DNA of 44,515 bases from positions 1 to 44,515 of the IMG/VR virus record IMGVR_UViG_3300048026_000781. The stretch is one strand, 5' to 3'. Positions within the stretch are counted from its first letter, which is position 1. Each line of letters opens with the position of its first letter. This stretch comes from a virus. The notes below the pieces were generated by a model, which saw only the letters and a program-made list of their open reading frames with translations, searched no databases and was not told where the DNA came from. Positions 17,411 to 26,453 of the stretch are shown piece after piece. Position numbers and translations under genes: made by a program.

Positions 17411-18607
17411 TTATTTTATGTTAGCCAATTGTTTAAATCTCTCAGCCATCAAGTTTGTGTTTTCAGAAATAATCTCTTTCTTAGGAGCTGTTGAAGAAAC
17501 TGCTTTAGAAGCACCTTCCGATACTACTTTTTTAGTTTTCTTCTGAGTTCCAGTGAAATTCATAGATTCTGCCAACGTTGCGTAAACCAATTTTACCTCT
17601 CTAACAGAACTAGTTCTGTCTAAGTTTTCTACAACTTTAGATTTTTGTTCGTTGGTTAGGTTATAACCTCTGAATAATCTGTTAGCGTACAATAATTTTG
17701 CATTAAGAAGGTTTACTTCGTTGATAGTAGATTGAAGTGTTTTAACAGTTTTCAAAGCTTCTTCTAAATCTGCCTTTAATTCAGCATTTTCTTCTACAGC
17801 TTCTTCTTCCTCTTCGTTTACTTCTTTCTCATCATCTCCATATCCCATCTCTCTTAGGATTTCTTCTAAGTCGATTTCATCATCATCTTCACCTTCTTCA
17901 ATTTCTTCTCCTTCAGATTCTTCACCTTCATTGTGGTGTTCATCTTCGTGAGCTTCAATTTCATCAGATGCGATATCAGATACTTCTTCTTCTTCTTCTG
18001 AATCCAATTCCTCTTCCATAGATTCTTCTTCTTCCGATTCTTCGATTTCTTCTTCTTCAGATTCTTCGATTTCTTCTTCTTCGTCCATACCCATTTCTAA
18101 TTCTTTGATGATAGCTTCTAAATCTAATTCATCCTCTTCTTCCAATTCTTCCTCATCGCCTTCAGAATAAGTTTCTTCAACTTCTTCTTCAGATTCTTCG
18201 ATTTCCTCTTCTTCAGATTCTTCAATAGATTCTTCTTCTTCACCTTCTGCCATTTCATGCTTATCTTCATCAGATTCCTCTTCTTCAGATACAACATCAA
18301 CAGCTTCATCTTCTTCACCTACTTCAGCCGATTCTTTTTCAGAATCTGCACCTAGTTCGATGTGAGCATCACTTGCTTCAGCTGACGGTTCGTTGTTATC
18401 TCCATCACCAATATCACTTGAATCAACTTCCTCTTCCATTGGTTCTTCATCTTCACCTTCCATTTCAGCAGTTAGCTTCTTTGATAGGATAGATTGTAAA
18501 CGTGGAGCGAAAGCTTCTTCTAATGCGATTTTAGCGTTAGCGATAGCAGTTTCTCTTACAGCTTTGGCATCAGCAATTGCTTCTTTTAACAATTTTGAAT
18601 TTGCCAT
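17411..18607 (-). CDS. 22: Prohead scaffold/core protein, gp22-like
   Basis: It makes the internal core on which the shell assembles and is then digested by gp21. The N-terminal helix (residues 1-45, LLKEAIADAKAVRETAI...) and C-terminal helical part (about 285-398) flank an extremely acidic middle, residues about 48-280, built largely of EESEEEE-type runs. At 398 residues it exceeds T4 gp22 (269) because of this insert. The gene directly precedes gp23, as in T4. Its mRNA probably has a leader of about 130 nt starting with a hairpin. No clear Shine-Dalgarno is visible before the ATG. The Glu-rich repeat tract is prone to length changes between relatives. Confidence 0.88.
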   Translation of the reverse strand: MANSKLLKEAIADAKAVRETAIANAKIALEEAFAPRLQSILSKKLTAEMEGEDEEPMEEEVDSSDIGDGDNNEPSAEASDAHIELGADSEKESAEVGEEDEAVDVVSEEEESDEDKHEMAEGEEEESIEESEEEEIEESEEEVEETYSEGDEEELEEEDELDLEAIIKELEMGMDEEEEIEESEEEEIEESEEEESMEEELDSEEEEEVSDIASDEIEAHEDEHHNEGEESEGEEIEEGEDDDEIDLEEILREMGYGDDEKEVNEEEEEAVEENAELKADLEEALKTVKTLQSTINEVNLLNAKLLYANRLFRGYNLTNEQKSKVVENLDRTSSVREVKLVYATLAESMNFTGTQKKTKKVVSEGASKAVSSTAPKKEIISENTNLMAERFKQLANIK

Positions 18608-18715
18608 TTTACTATTATTTTTTAAAAATTTCTGAAGTTATTTGGGAACCCCAATGTAGAATATTGTAAATTGGTCGTTCGGTCACTAAACATTAAAAGT
18701 TAGTATTCATGAACC

Positions 18716-18740
18716 AATAAACCCATAAGAATGGGTTATT
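18716..18740 (-). other. 5'-leader hairpin of the scaffold/capsid transcript
   Basis: The minus strand reads AATAACCCAT-TCTT-ATGGGTTTATT: ten pairs with one bulged base and a 4-base loop. It begins about 2 nt after the candidate promoter element TATCTTTG, so it would lie at the very 5' end of the mRNA, where such stems can protect transcripts. A second small stem (TTGGGGTTCCCAA, near 18640-18655) lies closer to the gene. Confidence 0.5.
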
Positions 18741-18742
18741 AA

Positions 18743-18750
18743 CAAAGATA
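18743..18750 (-). promoter_or_regulatory. Candidate Bacteroidetes-type -7 element upstream of gp22-gp23
   Basis: TATCTTTG on the minus strand fits the Bacteroidetes -7 consensus TAnnTTTG and sits in the 238-bp gap before gp22, downstream of a terminator. The -33 position has only TAGGTTT, not a clean TTTG, so support is partial. The element overlaps a TATATTTAT sequence related to the other candidate promoter motif. Confidence 0.45.
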
Positions 18751-18813
18751 AATATATAAAAATTGAGAAAACCTAAAAAAAATGTAGTATTTTCTTTAGT
18801 TTTTTTATAAGAC

Positions 18814-18841
18814 ATAAAAAAAGGTGGATAAACCACCTTTT
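18814..18841 (-). terminator. Rho-independent terminator before gp22
   Basis: In the minus-strand transcript, AAAAGGTGG pairs with CCACCTTTT around a TTTAT loop, followed by a U-run (stem 18819-18827 with 18833-18841). It starts a few bases after the stop at 18846 and ends the prohead-gene transcript, so gp22-gp23 can have their own promoter. Confidence 0.82.
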
Positions 18842-18845
18842 CTTT

Positions 18846-19739
18846 TTATTTTTTAATCTTACCTTTTTTGATATCCCTTTTCAATTGTTCTACTGCATTT
18901 AATACATCATTAATTGATTGGTCTATTGGTACATTACGATATTTAGCAATCTTTCTAACTGCCATCATTACTATCCTTAATTCTTCGGATGATGGACTTT
19001 CGTTGATTATAGATTCATCTACTTTATATTTGTAGATTACATCACTTCTATCTTTCAATTTTGTTTTACTATTTTGTAAATCATAGTTAGGGTTTGCAGA
19101 AGTTGCTTTAGCAAACTTACCATTCTTTAAGTAAAATGCACCAATACGAGAATTGTTATCATCAGTTACATAGAATACCGAGTTTTTCTTTTTCTTAGAT
19201 AATGCAACGATATCGGTAAGGTTTTTAGCTTTTATAAAATCACTATATCTTTCGTTTACTACCGATTCATTCTTCTTATGAAGTTTAATTGTAAGTTTTT
19301 GATTTGGGTTACCATCCTTACCAGCTAATGCAGATACAAAGTTTAATCTACCTCTTAGGTTTGCCTTTTTAATACTTCTGAATAACTTACCTCCATCCAA
19401 TTCATGTTTGTTAATAAATTCTTCAACAGCCGAACCTCTTGTCCCAGTTAGTGCAGCAATTCCCATTGCCTCCTTACTAGCTGCTTCGTTTACTGATTCT
19501 TCGTTAATTTCAGAAATACATTGTTCACGCATTATCTCTCTTACGATTTTTCTAAGTTGTTCTTTCATCTTTGGTAATCCTTTATGTGTTGTTTTTGCGA
19601 AATCTTCTATTTCCTTTTCACTCATTCTATCAGCTATTCCTTTTATTTCATCCGAAACCTCTGAGGATTTTACTTCACCCCTTTTAAATGCTAATGCCAA
19701 TCCAAATAATTTTTGTTGTTGTTGAGATTGTGCAGGCAT
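18846..19739 (-). CDS. Prohead-region protein with DUF3008-like N-terminus
   Basis: The first 55 residues (MPAQSQQQQKLFGLALAFKRG, then MSEKEIEDFAKTTHKGLP) resemble the short phage family DUF3008, whose members read MPAxSxxQQxFMG...FAxTxHKGLP. The function of that family is not known to me. The remaining 240 residues are Lys-rich. Several hydrophobic-x-Glu sites (for example IINE|S) could be cut by the prohead protease. It lies between the protease-linked core genes and the scaffold gene, 4 bp after its neighbour, so an internal head or core protein is the likely role. No membrane segment or signal peptide. Its stop is followed at once by a terminator. Confidence 0.75.
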   Translation of the reverse strand: MPAQSQQQQKLFGLALAFKRGEVKSSEVSDEIKGIADRMSEKEIEDFAKTTHKGLPKMKEQLRKIVREIMREQCISEINEESVNEAASKEAMGIAALTGTRGSAVEEFINKHELDGGKLFRSIKKANLRGRLNFVSALAGKDGNPNQKLTIKLHKKNESVVNERYSDFIKAKNLTDIVALSKKKKNSVFYVTDDNNSRIGAFYLKNGKFAKATSANPNYDLQNSKTKLKDRSDVIYKYKVDESIINESPSSEELRIVMMAVRKIAKYRNVPIDQSINDVLNAVEQLKRDIKKGKIKK

Positions 19740-19743
19740 CTTA

Positions 19744-21099
19744 TTATATTAAGTTTTTTAAACTTTGGCTTTTAAAACCTCTTTTAGTAGTTCCTTCAAA
19801 TATAGATTGTAGTTTAGCCGCCAATTTCTTACTACCATTCATTTTCAAATCATATGCAATAGCATCTAATGATTCAATTCCATCCCATCCAGATTCTCCA
19901 GTTGCAGAATGTGCTATATCATCAGTACCTTCTGCTGAATCGTAGAACGTAGAAGCATATACACTATTAGCTCTCCACTCATCATATTCATCTGAGAAGA
20001 TATCTTTTGGTTTATTTGGGTCTTGATTAGGGTCTTTAGCAAAATCAGGATTATCTTCTAATACTGAAATTAGTTTTCTTGCTTCAGAATGAAAGTTTGC
20101 ATCAGTTAGAGCTTCAACAGCTGCTTTACTCATTCTACTTTCATATTCTTCTTTACCTAATTTTTGTGGAGTAATTCCCAACTTCTTTGCTTTATCCCTA
20201 ACAACTTTGTTTACTTTAGGATTTCCCGCTCTACCATTAGATGAATCTTTTACAGGTTCATCTTTCGTAGGTTCTTCTTCTGTTTCTGATTCAGATGATT
20301 TATTAAATTTAGCTTTTAATTTATCATATATAGGTTCAAACTTCTCAATTGATAATTCACCTTTAAGTAATTTTTCAACTTCAGGCATCTTCATTATAGC
20401 TTTTGCCATCTTATAAGCTACTTGTGGTTCGAAATCATCATCAGTTAGTGAATACTCATCATTAAAAAGTGCCTCACCATCTATGTTTGTAAATCCAATT
20501 GTGAATTTTCCATTTTGTTCTCCACTTCCTACCGATAACTGAGCAACCTTTTCTGGATTATCGTAATCAGCATCATCATGAGATATTTCAAGAGGTCCTT
20601 CGAATCCACCACCACCACCTGAAGATGAGCGATTCATTGAAAATCCTCTCTTACTTAAATTTAATTCATCATCAAGTGCTTTATCTATCTTATCTAATCT
20701 TTCTGTAGTTTGTTTTGTTGCATCCGAACGTCCTCCGATATCATCATCATCATCGTAAAAATCACCTGTATCTCCATCATAATGGTCAATACCAGTAGAA
20801 TCATCCTTTTCATCATCTTTCCAAAAAGATGTATCATCATATTTAGATGGTTCTGATTTAGAATCAGTAGGTGCATCAGGTGCATCATAACCGGCATCTT
20901 TAGAGAACATATTAGGTTTCTCTTTCTTACCGGCAGAATCACCTCCCTTCTCTGCCTCTTTTTCTTTTTTATCGTGAGTACCAGCTTTTACAGCCGCATC
21001 TCTACTATCTTTTGATTTAAATACAGAAGTTTCACCACTAGCTTTGTTTACAGCGGTAAATGTTTCTTCTTCCTTTAGTAAGTCAGTTAGTTTAATCAT
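19744..21099 (-). CDS. Putative prohead core protein, acidic, 451 aa
   Basis: Not a family I can name. The N-terminus MIKLTDLLKE|E closely resembles the 10-residue capsid-targeting peptide of T4 internal proteins (MKTYQEFIAE|A), with Glu also at position 10. Residues about 20-140 are highly charged and probably disordered, rich in Asp/Lys. A Gly run lies near 155-165. The later part has globular segments (about 190-265 and 300-450). Composition and position between protease and scaffold genes suggest a scaffold-associated or internal head protein, partly removed by gp21. Packaging is inferred from the N-terminus only. Confidence 0.7.
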   Translation of the reverse strand: MIKLTDLLKEEETFTAVNKASGETSVFKSKDSRDAAVKAGTHDKKEKEAEKGGDSAGKKEKPNMFSKDAGYDAPDAPTDSKSEPSKYDDTSFWKDDEKDDSTGIDHYDGDTGDFYDDDDDIGGRSDATKQTTERLDKIDKALDDELNLSKRGFSMNRSSSGGGGGFEGPLEISHDDADYDNPEKVAQLSVGSGEQNGKFTIGFTNIDGEALFNDEYSLTDDDFEPQVAYKMAKAIMKMPEVEKLLKGELSIEKFEPIYDKLKAKFNKSSESETEEEPTKDEPVKDSSNGRAGNPKVNKVVRDKAKKLGITPQKLGKEEYESRMSKAAVEALTDANFHSEARKLISVLEDNPDFAKDPNQDPNKPKDIFSDEYDEWRANSVYASTFYDSAEGTDDIAHSATGESGWDGIESLDAIAYDLKMNGSKKLAAKLQSIFEGTTKRGFKSQSLKNLI

Positions 21100-21103
21100 A
21101 GTA

Positions 21104-21652
21104 TTATTTATTTTTTCCTAAACGTTTTTTTGCTTCATCGATGTCTAAATCAGCCATCTCATAATATCTATTTAGAATATTTCCCATATCCTCATATAAA
21201 GCATTTAATCTTTCATCCATTTGCCTAGCTTCAGTAGAAATCTTGTCAAATGATTTATCCAACTTCTCCAACTCACTCATATTTCTTTTGATAGTTACTT
21301 TATCAAACCAATCATCCGATTCTGAAAGAGTCAATGTTTTAGCTGCTTCTACGATACCTCCTAAAGTTTCTGCTATCTCAACGATATCAGATTTTCTTTG
21401 CATTTGTTCGTTGAAGCTCTTATATGTAGAAATTATTTCTAAGAAGTGTTTCTTTACTTCATTAGATAATGGTTTGTTAGCTTCTAACGATTCAGTCAAA
21501 CTGAATTTACCATCTACAATCTTTACATCGTTTATGTTTGTTTTACGGATATCATTATATCCCTTACTTACGCTCGTACCTTTCTTAGAATCTACTTTAA
21601 ATTCTATTGTGTTTTCGGTAACGTATTTGTATATGTCAAATCCTTTTTTCAT
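21104..21652 (-). CDS. Putative prohead core protein, 182 aa, coiled coil
   Basis: Unrecognised family. Its ATG shares a base with the stop of the protease gene, so translation is probably coupled. Residues about 60-180 are predominantly helical with heptad-like spacing (for example LEKLDKSFDKISTEARQMDERLNAL), which suggests a coiled coil. The N-terminus ends in YVTE|N, a possible prohead-protease site. T4 encodes small core proteins (gp67, gp68) beside its protease gene, and this could be a functional counterpart, though I see no sequence match. Confidence 0.7.
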   Translation of the reverse strand: MKKGFDIYKYVTENTIEFKVDSKKGTSVSKGYNDIRKTNINDVKIVDGKFSLTESLEANKPLSNEVKKHFLEIISTYKSFNEQMQRKSDIVEIAETLGGIVEAAKTLTLSESDDWFDKVTIKRNMSELEKLDKSFDKISTEARQMDERLNALYEDMGNILNRYYEMADLDIDEAKKRLGKNK

Positions 21653-22239
21653 TATGATAATTCCGTTATAATTTCTCTCATTAAATTTTCTGCTTTACAA
21701 AAATCTCCACAAACATCAGTACCAATTTTCTTTACTACCGATTCATTCATAGGAGTCATAAATGCACCATGTGTAGATGGGTTAGAAACAAAATCCCAAC
21801 CAATTAGTTCGAAATCTGAACCTACTTCTACTTTACCTTCTCCAATATTACTAACTGAACCCATACCTCTTGATGAGATACCTAATAGGATACCAGCTCT
21901 TAGTAATTCTTTTAAGATGTTACCAGACGGAGTTGGCAGTATTTCAACTGTACCTACTACATCTTCACCTTCCCAATGAATTTCTCTTATGTTATGAGAA
22001 ACATTCTTTAGGTTAATTACAGAAGAATCAGGGTGGTCTAATTCACCTAATGCTCTTCTCTCTTTAATAAGAGTTTGATAGTTGTTTACCTCTCTCTCTA
22101 ATATTTTTTTTGGGTACACTCTTCCATTTTGGTTTTCTGCACCAGAACGTTGAAGAACTCCCTTAACTAATGTTCTACCAGAAGCATCTTCATTAACGCT
22201 ACCTTTAAACAAATTAGTTTCTATAATTAAATTTTTCAT
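21652..22239 (-). CDS. 21: Prohead core protease, gp21-like
   Basis: A serine protease that matures the prohead by cutting scaffold, capsid and internal proteins after hydrophobic-x-Glu. Diagnostic features: the RVYP motif after the first strand pair (residues 40-43), catalytic His in GELDHPD (His69), catalytic Ser in GISSRGMGS (Ser122 or Ser123), and the following GWDFVSNPSTHGA segment. At 195 residues it is close to T4 gp21 (212). It lies upstream of scaffold and capsid in the same direction as in T4, though three other genes come between it and the terminator before gp22. Confidence 0.92.
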   Translation of the reverse strand: MKNLIIETNLFKGSVNEDASGRTLVKGVLQRSGAENQNGRVYPKKILEREVNNYQTLIKERRALGELDHPDSSVINLKNVSHNIREIHWEGEDVVGTVEILPTPSGNILKELLRAGILLGISSRGMGSVSNIGEGKVEVGSDFELIGWDFVSNPSTHGAFMTPMNESVVKKIGTDVCGDFCKAENLMREIITELS

Positions 22240-22250
22240 TCCGTTCTTTA

Positions 22251-22790
22251 TTATTTAGTTTGTTCAATAATTTTAGTAAACTCAGATTGTACTTTTTCAG
22301 TTAATACGTTTTTAATACCTTCATTAAGTATGATATTAATTACATCTTTTATTTCTAAAACATTATTCAATTTATTATCCATAGTTGGTTTATCCAAAAA
22401 CGTAGTTACCTCAAATTGTAATTCTTTTGATAATGTGCTTTTAAACTCACTAACTACATTAGCTGAAGTGGAACATCCACCACACCCACATCCACAATCG
22501 GAATGAGATTCTTCTACTTTATAAGTTTTACCACCTACTTCAAATTCATCATCACCATCTTTCTTAGCTTTAGTAACAGCAGCACCAAAGGCATTACCTT
22601 CGTTCTTTTCACCCTTACCATCCCAAGCAGCATCAATCTTATTGAAAAAGTTTTTCTTTTCTTCATCAGACATTGATGGAATTGATTTTCCAGCTTTTTC
22701 TAATGCCTTTTTAAAGAATGCTTTATAATTAGCTTCCTCAGCCATAACCGTCTTTAAAGTTTCTTTAATTTGCTCTTTAGTAATATTCAT
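22251..22790 (-). CDS. Putative prohead-region protein with Cys cluster, 179 aa
   Basis: Not recognised. The N-terminal helix ends in TVMAE|E, resembling a targeting peptide followed by a prohead-protease site. A motif DEFEVGGKTYKVEE precedes a tight cysteine cluster SDCGCGCGGCS (Cys99, 101, 103, 106), which could bind metal or form disulfides. The rest is helical (about 110-179). It is 12 bp before the protease gene. A core or internal head protein is the best positional guess. Confidence 0.7.
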   Translation of the reverse strand: MNITKEQIKETLKTVMAEEANYKAFFKKALEKAGKSIPSMSDEEKKNFFNKIDAAWDGKGEKNEGNAFGAAVTKAKKDGDDEFEVGGKTYKVEESHSDCGCGCGGCSTSANVVSEFKSTLSKELQFEVTTFLDKPTMDNKLNNVLEIKDVINIILNEGIKNVLTEKVQSEFTKIIEQTK

Positions 22791-22805
22791 AGTTATGGGT
22801 TCCTA

Positions 22806-23255
22806 TTAAAAGTTTTGTATTGATGTTGCGATACGATTTAATCGTTCTCTGATTTTACTTAGGTTTTTTTGGGTACGTTTCCAATATTGGTCAGATTCTA
22901 ATCCTCCCTCTTTTTTAATCTTGCCATACCAACCTACGAATTTTTCTATCTCTGAAAGTTGTTTGTTAACACCTGAAATTCCTCTACCAATTTTTTGTTT
23001 TGGTGAGGATTCATCTTTTCTTAATTCATGCCAACGATTTTCATCAACTCGTTCATATCCAGTTGATTTAGCTAATTTATCTACAAACTTATCATCATTC
23101 TCCTCATCCTCATCAGTACCATCAGTATCTTTAAATGCATTTGGAGTATTATAACCAGCAATATCACCGGTAGTAGTTGCTTCTTCTAAATCCAACTCAT
23201 CTTGTTCGATTTCAGCTATAAGTTCTTTGATATATTTCTTTAAATTACTTTCCAT
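22806..23255 (-). CDS. Putative prohead-region protein, 149 aa
   Basis: Unnamed. Residues about 26-38 (ATTTGDIAGYNTPNAF) form a motif I have seen recurrently in unassigned proteins of marine T4-like phages. It is preceded by a helix ending in ELIAE|I, which fits both a targeting helix and a prohead-protease site. The middle is acidic (about 42-55) and the C-terminus is helical and basic (QYWKRTQKNLSKIRERL). The start overlaps the end of the preceding gene by 11 bp. Confidence 0.7.
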   Translation of the reverse strand: MESNLKKYIKELIAEIEQDELDLEEATTTGDIAGYNTPNAFKDTDGTDEDEENDDKFVDKLAKSTGYERVDENRWHELRKDESSPKQKIGRGISGVNKQLSEIEKFVGWYGKIKKEGGLESDQYWKRTQKNLSKIRERLNRIATSIQNF

Positions 23256-24123
23256 TAACTTTACTTTTCAACTCTTTAATTAATTCATATGAAATCATTA
23301 ATGATGAAACGTGGTTGTCAGAAACTACTTTACCAATTTTTGTTTTAGATAAAACTGATGCAGTTTCAGCTAATTTAATTTTGGTTACTTTATCGTTTAT
23401 AGATTTACCTAACGATTTAAGTTCAGAAATGATTTTAGGAATTTCTTTTTCAATATAAGATTTAAATCCAGTTGTATTAGATAGATTATTTATATATTCC
23501 TTTAATAAAGTTTTTTGGCTTTCATTTAGATTAGAATACTTCTTATTAAAAGTTTCTACTAATATTTTATATGTAAGTAAACGTAAGTCTTTATCTTGCT
23601 TTTTGTATGATTCAACTACAGCTTCTGATTTTGTTGATGATTCAACTAATTTAGATTGCTTTGATGTAATATTCTCAATTAAAGTAATTTTAGAGTTAAA
23701 TACATCCTTTACATCGTAGTTTTCATAGTTCTTAGATTCAAATACTTTATATATTGAAGCTAATACTTTATAATTTGATATAGGTGAAGATAAGAACTCA
23801 TCCATATTGAATGATTCATTAATCTTTTTAATTAGATTATACTTTTCTCTTTGTAGATTCTTTTGATTGATTCTACTATGAGCTTCATTAATGGTATCAA
23901 TAAACTTCTCAGCTCTTGATTCTGATTTATACTTTTCTTTTAATAGTAAATCGTATAGTCTTAACTCTTTATTCAATTCAGTTTTAGATGAAAAGAACTC
24001 GCTTACTATAGTCTTTGCAGTTTCAGTCGTATCACCATTAAGAACTTCTAAGGTGATTTGTCTCACCAAAAGCTCAAAAAGAATACCAGTATTCTTAAAT
24101 TTTGAATGTTTTACTCTCTTCAT
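23245..24123 (-). CDS. Conserved post-portal protein, 292 aa
   Basis: The opening KHSKFKNTGILFELLVRQIT, followed by ELRLYDLLLKEKYKSESRAEKFID, is a pattern I associate with uncharacterised proteins encoded next to the portal in marine T4-like phages. The protein is almost all helical and Lys/Ser/Asn-rich, with no membrane segment. In T4 the gene after the portal (67) encodes a core protein, so an assembly or core role is plausible. The candidate TTATATTTATA motif lies about 50 bp before its ATG. Confidence 0.75.
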   Translation of the reverse strand: MKRVKHSKFKNTGILFELLVRQITLEVLNGDTTETAKTIVSEFFSSKTELNKELRLYDLLLKEKYKSESRAEKFIDTINEAHSRINQKNLQREKYNLIKKINESFNMDEFLSSPISNYKVLASIYKVFESKNYENYDVKDVFNSKITLIENITSKQSKLVESSTKSEAVVESYKKQDKDLRLLTYKILVETFNKKYSNLNESQKTLLKEYINNLSNTTGFKSYIEKEIPKIISELKSLGKSINDKVTKIKLAETASVLSKTKIGKVVSDNHVSSLMISYELIKELKSKVNGK

Positions 24124-24173
24124 TACGTTTTTTTACCCTATAATAATATATTCCTATACGCAAGTTTTCCGTA

Positions 24174-24184
24174 TATAAATATAA
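24174..24184 (-). promoter_or_regulatory. Candidate phage promoter motif TTATATTTATA
   Basis: The minus strand reads TTATATTTATATACGG in the 69-bp gap after the portal gene, about 50 bp before the next ATG. Same 11-mer as upstream of gp13, the 135-residue protein and the 1326-residue protein. Confidence 0.45.
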
Positions 24185-24192
24185 GTTTTATT

Positions 24193-25965
24193 TTATTTAT
24201 TAAATTTTTCCTCATCTAACAAATTATCATCACTTAAAAAATCTGTTTTTTCGGTTATTACCTTCTTTTTAGGAGATATACCATTAACATATTCTTTAGC
24301 TAATTTGTTAGCTCGTCTACCAACTTTACCTTCAGTTTTCTTTAAGGCTTTTTGATTTTCTTTGGAACCTAAAGGGTCTCTTCCATATGGATGTTTATCT
24401 TTACCATATGTATTTCCTTCTCTAGGTCTACCACCTTTATTTTTCAATTCATTTTTGAGTTCTTCCAATTCACCCTCTACATCAGTTTCTTCAGTTTGCA
24501 TTGCAGGGTCTGAACCTTCATCTTCAATTGAACGATATCTGAATCTATCTTTAAGGTCATTAATCATATTAGTTTTCTGATTATCGATTTCATCTTTGCT
24601 CATATTGAAAATATTTTCATATGCCCATTCTTTTGAAATCATATTCAATTGTTGAATATCAGAAACCAATCTAACTTTTTCACTCCATAAGTTTACCTTT
24701 TCCTGCTCATATATTGTAGATGGATTAACCAAATTCAATTCAAAATCAACCATTTCAGGTCCTTCAATTCCTTGAGCTGATAAATGTACAACTGCTAACT
24801 TAGTAAGTTCGGATACTAAAGTTCTTTGTATTCTTTCGATTGTTCTTGCAAATCTTACATCTTCTGCAGCAAGTGTTGCTTTACCATTTACATTCTCATC
24901 GTATCCCAAATATGCTTTTGGAATCTTTAGAGCTGCAAACATTTTATTCTTTAAGTAATCAATATCTTCAATAGCTGTATATTGTAGTCCTCCCAATGTA
25001 TCTATTTCGGTTCCACTATCACCACCCCTAACAGGTAAGAAGAAATCTTCAGTTAAGTTTTGAATATTATACTTTAGATTATAATCACCAGTATTTTTAT
25101 CCATAAATGGAACTTTCTTCATTTTGTTGATAATCTTTTGCATATAGTTATCAACCTCAGTTGGTGGAATATTACCAATATCAATTTTGAAAACTCTCTT
25201 ATCAGGTGCTCTCATGATTCTATGAATTAACATAGCATCTTCCATAAGAGAAACTTGCTTCCAAATCCTTCTACCATTTTCAATCATTGCCTTACCATAA
25301 GGTAGGAAGTTTGTATCCGATAATAATCTGAAGTGAACTATCTCATAGTTTTCGTATTCACCTTTACCAATTGGGTCGTGATTTACTTTAAACTTTACAT
25401 AGTTAGGATTGGTTGGGTCGGTATTCTCTAATCTTTCAGTTTCGTAAACTGGAAGTGGTTGTACATTTATGATTCCTTTACCTGGAGCTATTTCCATAGC
25501 TAAAAAGAAATCACCATACTTAACCATATTACGAGTCCATGCCCATAAGTTAAATTCTAAGTTTAGAATATCATAGAAAAGGTTTTCTAATAATTCTTTT
25601 ACTTTTTCGTTTTGAGTTTTGATTTGAATAACATCACCAAATTCATTTTTTAATGTTGATTCATCTGAGTATATATCTAATGCTGATGATATGATAGGGT
25701 CATTATCCATTGCATCATAATCTCTAAATAATTCTCTACGAACTTGGTGGTATGCCATTGATTGAGCTGCCATCTGGTCTCCATAGAATGAACGTTGTAA
25801 CTTAGTGTATCTATCTCTTAAATTCATTAAGTTAGTACTACCTTGCTGTCTATCATCCGTATCCTTAATAGTTCTCTTACCATCCTTACCAACGACTACT
25901 ACCGCTTGGGATGAAAAAAGTTTACTTAACTTATTAAAAAATGAACTATTTTGCTGTTCTGCCAT
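24193..25965 (-). CDS. 20: Portal vertex protein, gp20-like
   Basis: The portal dodecamer at one capsid vertex is the channel for DNA entry and exit and the dock for the terminase. Diagnostic segments: MDNDPIISSALDIYSDESTL (residues about 80-100), LRLLSDTNFLPYGKAMIENGRRIWKQ-type sequence in pieces (about 212-238), IHRIMRAPDKRVFKIDIGN, and RGGDSGTEIDTLGG. At 590 residues it is longer than T4 gp20 (524). The extra C-terminal part, residues about 490-590, is charged, with GGRPREGNTYGKDKHPYG, and is probably flexible. It follows the terminase and one small gene. gp18 and gp19, between them in T4, are absent here. Confidence 0.94.
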   Translation of the reverse strand: MAEQQNSSFFNKLSKLFSSQAVVVVGKDGKRTIKDTDDRQQGSTNLMNLRDRYTKLQRSFYGDQMAAQSMAYHQVRRELFRDYDAMDNDPIISSALDIYSDESTLKNEFGDVIQIKTQNEKVKELLENLFYDILNLEFNLWAWTRNMVKYGDFFLAMEIAPGKGIINVQPLPVYETERLENTDPTNPNYVKFKVNHDPIGKGEYENYEIVHFRLLSDTNFLPYGKAMIENGRRIWKQVSLMEDAMLIHRIMRAPDKRVFKIDIGNIPPTEVDNYMQKIINKMKKVPFMDKNTGDYNLKYNIQNLTEDFFLPVRGGDSGTEIDTLGGLQYTAIEDIDYLKNKMFAALKIPKAYLGYDENVNGKATLAAEDVRFARTIERIQRTLVSELTKLAVVHLSAQGIEGPEMVDFELNLVNPSTIYEQEKVNLWSEKVRLVSDIQQLNMISKEWAYENIFNMSKDEIDNQKTNMINDLKDRFRYRSIEDEGSDPAMQTEETDVEGELEELKNELKNKGGRPREGNTYGKDKHPYGRDPLGSKENQKALKKTEGKVGRRANKLAKEYVNGISPKKKVITEKTDFLSDDNLLDEEKFNK

Positions 25966-26029
25966 TTTATCTTTGTTTATTTAATAATCTCCCTAATATA
26001 CGAAAAATTATTAATATATCCTAATTTAT

Positions 26030-26437
26030 TTACCACGCTTTACAACTCCAATATCTAGCTCCAGTTCTTGGACCAGGACTATCACAATTATGTCTAGCTC
26101 TAAAAGCCTTTTTTCTATCTGGATTTGATTTCTTTATTTTCATAGTTTTCTCACCAGCTTTCTTAGCCGATGTTCCACCATGTCCAAAGTTTACCTTTAC
26201 AACATTTCCCTTTGGGTTTTTTACATACACTTTAAACTTCTTAACATCACCTCTCATTGGTTTATTTAGCTTGACATCTCTACCTTGATATTCAGCTTCG
26301 TTTACATCAGGCTTATATTCTTTTATAAATTCTAAGAATTCTACCAAATCATCGTGGTTTTCTACATCATATTCAAAGATATCATCTTTAAATTGGTTTG
26401 TAAAATCTTCAAAAAGTTCTTTAGTTGTGTTTTCCAT
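26030..26437 (-). CDS. Small basic protein with C-terminal CxxRYWSCKxW motif
   Basis: I choose the ATG at 26437 (135 aa, starting MENTTKELFEDF). A longer reading from 26467 would translate the candidate promoter motif into MLYLYSIRF. The N-terminal 45 residues are acidic and helical. The C-terminal half is basic and ends in FRARHNCDSPGPRTGARYWSCKAW. Similar endings (RRKSFRARHxC...ARYWSCKxW) recur in marine phage proteins, alone or fused, without known function to me. Two Cys and one His could bind metal or nucleic acid. It lies between terminase and portal, so a head-assembly or DNA-associated role is possible. Confidence 0.75.
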   Translation of the reverse strand: MENTTKELFEDFTNQFKDDIFEYDVENHDDLVEFLEFIKEYKPDVNEAEYQGRDVKLNKPMRGDVKKFKVYVKNPKGNVVKVNFGHGGTSAKKAGEKTMKIKKSNPDRKKAFRARHNCDSPGPRTGARYWSCKAW

Positions 26438-26453
26438 AATAAATCTTATACTA

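Noticed and set aside
17411-18607. Opposite-frame frames in the Glu-rich scaffold region
   Set aside because: They arise from GAA/GAT-rich low-complexity sequence; the gp22 frame has the right ends, length and position.
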